A DNA stretch of 64,000 nucleotides from Bacteroidales bacterium UBA1189. Lineage in GTDB: Bacteria > Bacteroidota > Bacteroidia > Bacteroidales > Bacteroidaceae. This document shows, piece after piece, positions 61,413 to 64,000 of the stretch. The notes below the pieces were generated by a model that worked only from the letters and a program-made list of their open reading frames with translations, had not been told where the DNA came from and did no database searches. Location of the stretch: contig DBYJ01000026.1 of NCBI GenBank assembly GCA_002309805.1, forward strand, positions 70,750 through 134,749, in the 5' to 3' direction. A program made the translations under genes and the position numbers. How positions within the stretch are numbered: position 1 is the stretch's first letter; the number at the start of each line of letters is the position of its first letter.

Positions 61413-61420
61413 TATCTTTG
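61413..61420 (+). promoter_or_regulatory. Promoter -7 box of pheA operon
   Basis: TATCTTTG at 61413-61420, 33 nt before the leader-peptide ATG. Transcription from here would include the leader peptide and the terminator. Confidence 0.6.
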
Positions 61421-61453
61421 CAGCCGAAAAAAACAAAAACGAAAGAAAAAGCA

Positions 61454-61516
61454 ATGATAACGAACACGCAGAAGTTCTATTTTTATTACTATTACTTTAC
61501 TTTCAGAAGGGAGTGA
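61454..61516 (+). CDS. Phe/Tyr-rich leader peptide of pheA attenuator
   Basis: A 20-codon frame MITNTQKFYFYYYYFTFRRE ending TGA at 61514-61516. Residues 8-17 are Phe, Tyr, Phe, Tyr, Tyr, Tyr, Tyr, Phe, Thr, Phe: four Phe and five Tyr codons in ten positions, far above chance. It lies 100 nt upstream of pheA and directly precedes a terminator. Ribosome stalling here when charged Phe- or Tyr-tRNA is scarce would control downstream genes, as in enteric pheL. Confidence 0.85.
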   Translation: MITNTQKFYFYYYYFTFRRE

Positions 61517-61592
61517 AGCGGAACAGCGTGTACAACCAATAATAATGCAATCATTAAATCCCGCTCCACTCCCCAGTGAAGCGGGACTTTTT
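61509..61592 (+). promoter_or_regulatory. Transcription attenuator (antiterminator/terminator)
   Basis: The terminator stem is CCCGCTCCACT (61560-61570) with AGTGAAGCGGG (61575-61585), loop CCCC, then CTTTTT. The segment GGGAGTGAAGCGG (61509-61521) repeats the terminator 3' arm and adds GGG that can pair with loop CCC, so it can form a 13-bp antiterminator with 61561-61573 (12 matches). It overlaps the leader stop codon. A ribosome at the stop would cover it and let the terminator form; a ribosome stalled at the aromatic codons would leave it free. Confidence 0.8.
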
Positions 61593-61616
61593 ATAAATAA
61601 TAATGAATAAAAAGAA

Positions 61617-62447
61617 ATGAAGAAAGTTGCCATACAAGGAATCAAAGGGTCGTTCCACGACATTGCCACGCGGAAGTTCTTCGGCGAGGAAGAGGTTGAG
61701 TTGGTGTGCTGCGACACGTTCGAGGACCTTTTCGATGTCATGAAGAAAGACCCTGCTCTTCTCGGCATGGTGGCTATTGAGAATACCATTGCAGGAAGCC
61801 TGCTCCACAACTACGAGCTTCTGCGAGCCAGCCAACTTACTATCATCGGCGAGAAGAAACTGCATATTGAGCACAGCCTCCTCTGCCTGCCCGAGGAAAC
61901 GGAAGCAGACATCTGCGAAATCAACTCCCACCCTGTCGCGTTGATGCAATGCCGCGGTTTTCTCAAGCAATACGCAGACTGCAAGATAGTGGAAACCAAC
62001 GACACCGCCGGAGCCGCAGAAAGAATCAGCCAAATGAAGTTACATGGACATGCAGCCATCTGTTCCAAAGAAGCCGCCCCCATCTATGGTATGAAGGTGG
62101 TACGTGAGGCCATCGAGGACAACAAGCACAATTTCACCCGTTTCCTCTGCCTTTGCGACCCCTGGAATGCTGACAGCCTGCGCGATGTCCGGCAGACGAA
62201 CAAGAGTAGCATCGTCTTCAGCGTTCCCCACGAGAAGGGTGAACTAAGTCACGTGCTGAGCGTGCTCTCCTACTACGACATCAACATGACGAAGATTCAG
62301 TCGCTGCCCATCATCGGACACGAATGGGAGTACCTTTTCTACGTCGACATGACCTTCACCGACTACGCCCGTTACCGCCAGAGCATCGAGGCCATCCGTC
62401 CATTAACACGTCAAATCAGCATACTTGGAGAATATGAAGCAGATTAA
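61617..62447 (+). CDS. pheA: Prephenate dehydratase
   Basis: A 276-residue enzyme of phenylalanine synthesis (prephenate to phenylpyruvate). The catalytic domain (about 1-180) begins KKVAIQGIKGSFHDIATRKF and includes GMVAIENTIAGSLLHNYELL and NKHNFTRFLCL with the conserved Thr-Arg-Phe. The ACT domain (about 195-275) has KGELSHVLSVLSYYDINMTK followed by IQSLPI, the Phe-binding regulatory site. No chorismate mutase domain is fused here, unlike enteric PheA. It overlaps the aminotransferase start by 14 nt and is controlled by the upstream attenuator. Confidence 0.93.
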   Translation: MKKVAIQGIKGSFHDIATRKFFGEEEVELVCCDTFEDLFDVMKKDPALLGMVAIENTIAGSLLHNYELLRASQLTIIGEKKLHIEHSLLCLPEETEADICEINSHPVALMQCRGFLKQYADCKIVETNDTAGAAERISQMKLHGHAAICSKEAAPIYGMKVVREAIEDNKHNFTRFLCLCDPWNADSLRDVRQTNKSSIVFSVPHEKGELSHVLSVLSYYDINMTKIQSLPIIGHEWEYLFYVDMTFTDYARYRQSIEAIRPLTRQISILGEYEAD

Positions 62448-63621
62448 CCCCCTCCCAACCATCCGCCCTGCGGAGCGTCTGGAACTCGTGAGTGAATACT
62501 ATTTCAGCCGCAAGCTGAAGGAGATTGCCCGGCGTAATGCTCAGGGCGAGAACATCATCAGCCTTGCAATCGGCAGTCCTGACATGCCACCATCCAAAGA
62601 GACCATCGCGACATTGTGCGAGCAAGCTGGGCGCGATGACGTACACGGCTACCAGCCCACCGTCGGCATCCCCGAGCTACGTCAGGCAATGGCCGACTGG
62701 TACAAGCGTTGGTACGACGTAGACCTTGACTATCAGACGGAGATTCAGCCCCTCATCGGCTCAAAGGAGGGCATCCTGCACGTCACGCTGGCTTTCTGCA
62801 ACCCTGGCGACTCGGTACTGGTGCCTAATCCTGGGTACCCCACCTATACCTCCCTCTCACGTCTGCTCGGACAGAACATCATTTACTACGACCTCAAGCC
62901 CGAGAACGGTTGGCAGCCTGACTTTGACGCCCTTGAACAGATGGACTTAAGCCGCGTCAAGCTCATGTGGACCAACTATCCCCACATGCCGACAGGCGCT
63001 CCTGCCCGCCGCGAGACCTACGAACGGTTGGTGGCTTTTGCCCGCCTACACGGCATCGTTATCGTCAACGACAATCCCTACAGCTTCATCCTCAATGACC
63101 AACCGATGAGCATCCTGCAAGTGCCTGGCGCTAAAGAGTGTTGCATCGAATTCAACTCCATGAGCAAGAGCCATAACATGCCCGGCTGGCGTGTGGGCAT
63201 GCTCGCCACCAATGCTGAATTCGTTCGTTGGATAGTCAAAGTGAAGTCGAACATCGACAGCGGCACCTTCCGCCCCATCCAACTCGCTGCAGCAAAAGCT
63301 TACAGCAATTCTCCCGAATGGCATCGTCAGGCAAACATCACCATCTATCGCCGTCGTCGCGCCATCGCCGAGGCCATCATGGCGCAGCTCGGCTGCTCGT
63401 TTGACCCTGCACAAGTGGGCATGTTTCTTTGGGGGCGCATCCCCGACAGCTACGCCAAAGCCGAAGAGCTGACGGAGCGCGTGCTGAACGAAGCTCACGT
63501 CTTCATCACACCCGGCTTCATCTTCGGCTCCGCAGGCGAGCGCTACGTCCGCATCTCCCTCTGCGCCAAAGAGGAAAAGCTCAGCGAAGCACTTATGAGA
63601 ATTGGAGAATTAGCAATTTGA
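62434..63621 (+). CDS. Class I/II PLP aminotransferase
   Basis: A 395-residue fold-type I aminotransferase. Residues include IISLAIGSPDMPPSKE, GYQPTVGIPELRQAMADWYK, LMWTNYPHMPTGAPA and the PLP Lys245 in NSMSKSHNMPGWRVG, with RYVRISLCAKEEK near the C-terminus carrying the conserved Arg. It belongs to the AspC/DapL-like group. Between pheA and DAHP synthase it most likely converts phenylpyruvate and hydroxyphenylpyruvate to Phe and Tyr. Start at 62434 (MKQINPLP), in frame with an earlier Met at 62425. Confidence 0.88.
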   Translation: MKQINPLPTIRPAERLELVSEYYFSRKLKEIARRNAQGENIISLAIGSPDMPPSKETIATLCEQAGRDDVHGYQPTVGIPELRQAMADWYKRWYDVDLDYQTEIQPLIGSKEGILHVTLAFCNPGDSVLVPNPGYPTYTSLSRLLGQNIIYYDLKPENGWQPDFDALEQMDLSRVKLMWTNYPHMPTGAPARRETYERLVAFARLHGIVIVNDNPYSFILNDQPMSILQVPGAKECCIEFNSMSKSHNMPGWRVGMLATNAEFVRWIVKVKSNIDSGTFRPIQLAAAKAYSNSPEWHRQANITIYRRRRAIAEAIMAQLGCSFDPAQVGMFLWGRIPDSYAKAEELTERVLNEAHVFITPGFIFGSAGERYVRISLCAKEEKLSEALMRIGELAI

Positions 63622-63642
63622 ATATAGATAATAGAAAAGAAT

Positions 63643-64000
63643 ATGGAACTCGATTTACAACCCCTTAACCTTCCTGGTGTGCCGACGGAACGTCCGCTAC
63701 TTATTGCGGGCCCGTGCAGCGCCGAGACCGAAGAACAAGTCCTCTCCACCGCCCGTCAGCTGCGTGCTGCCGGCATACACATCTTCCGTGCCGGGGTTTG
63801 GAAACCGCGCACCAAGCCCGGTGGCTTTGAAGGCCAAGGCGAGGCAGCCCTCCCCTGGATGAAGCGCGTGAAGGAAGAAACCGGCATGCTCACCTGCACG
63901 GAAGTAGCTACGCCCCACCATGTGGAGTTGGCGCTCGATGCGGGTATCGACGTGCTGTGGATAGGCGCTCGCACCAGCGCCAATCCCTTTGCCGTGCAGG
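63643..64000 (+). CDS. DAHP synthase, 3' part cut by window edge
   Basis: The 119 visible residues are the N-terminal part of 3-deoxy-7-phosphoheptulonate synthase, the first step of the shikimate pathway. Motifs are PLLIAGPCSAETEEQVLSTA, IFRAGVWKPRTKPGGFEGQG and TCTEVATPHHVELALDAGID, matching the AroA I-beta/KDPS-like type that in Bacteroidetes is often fused to a C-terminal chorismate mutase; that end is outside the window. It lies 21 nt after the aminotransferase stop and is under the same attenuator, so precursor supply and Phe/Tyr end steps are co-regulated. Confidence 0.92.
   Translation, partial: MELDLQPLNLPGVPTERPLLIAGPCSAETEEQVLSTARQLRAAGIHIFRAGVWKPRTKPGGFEGQGEAALPWMKRVKEETGMLTCTEVATPHHVELALDAGIDVLWIGARTSANPFAVQ

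Overview
The window looks like chromosomal DNA of a gut-type Bacteroidales, probably Prevotella/Segatella or a close relative. The reasons are a SusC/SusD pair, many lipoproteins with a Cys lipobox, several glycoside hydrolases of families common in this group, weak or absent Shine-Dalgarno sites, and promoters of the Bacteroidetes form TTTG-N19/20-TAnnTTTG. No rRNA, tRNA, CRISPR array, integrase or complete insertion sequence was recognised. Coding DNA is GC-balanced except for two AT-rich islands: the lipoprotein genes at 2162-3870 and the acetyltransferase/P-loop pair at 24205-25394.

Layout. 1-534: end of an aldo/keto reductase. 535-4129: accessory stretch with a 21-bp repeat array, an antitoxin gene with a decayed PIN toxin, a candidate structured RNA, and two AT-rich lipoprotein genes, one carrying a stop codon in its signal peptide. 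4130-7660: CotH-type surface protein. 7657-16601 (minus): polysaccharide-utilisation operon (IPT/NHL lipoprotein, SusC, SusD, two further surface lipoproteins) divergent from an ECF sigma factor (17118). 17819-24095: secreted protein, DUF4105/Lnb-like protein, SGNH hydrolase and GH2. 24205-32035 (minus): P-loop kinase, Vat-like acetyltransferase, frameshifted GH9, esterase and GH127. 32830-36866: mannose-type module (ManA-like isomerase, ROK kinase, MFS importer). 36974-43663 (minus): two GH92 alpha-mannosidases, one fused to a metallopeptidase-like domain, and a DUF1080 lipoprotein. 43713-57755: housekeeping genes (fRMsr, obg, adk, hpt, holA, amn, Nif3, glycerate kinase, laccase-domain protein, nucleosidase-like protein). 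58005-61349: glnS, a TPR protein and DedA. 61413-64000: aromatic amino acid operon (pheA, aminotransferase, DAHP synthase) behind an aromatic-rich leader peptide and terminator.

How parts work together. The GH92 enzymes, peptidase-like domain, MFS importer, ROK kinase and ManA-like protein form a plausible route from high-mannose glycoprotein glycans to fructose-6-phosphate. The SusCD operon with its neighbouring sigma factor is a second glycan system whose substrate cannot be read from sequence. The pheA leader has the features of classical ribosome-mediated attenuation: nine Phe/Tyr codons, a terminator, and a competing antiterminator segment overlapping the leader stop codon.

Most unusual observation. 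Seven intergenic regions hold short tandem arrays whose units differ between and within loci but keep a spacing of 21 bp (22 bp at one locus). Four arrays lie inside or within about 350 bp of a second kind of element, in which a 9-10 bp word occurs in both orientations; a fifth has a weaker inverted repeat nearby. I do not recognise this architecture as a named repeat family.
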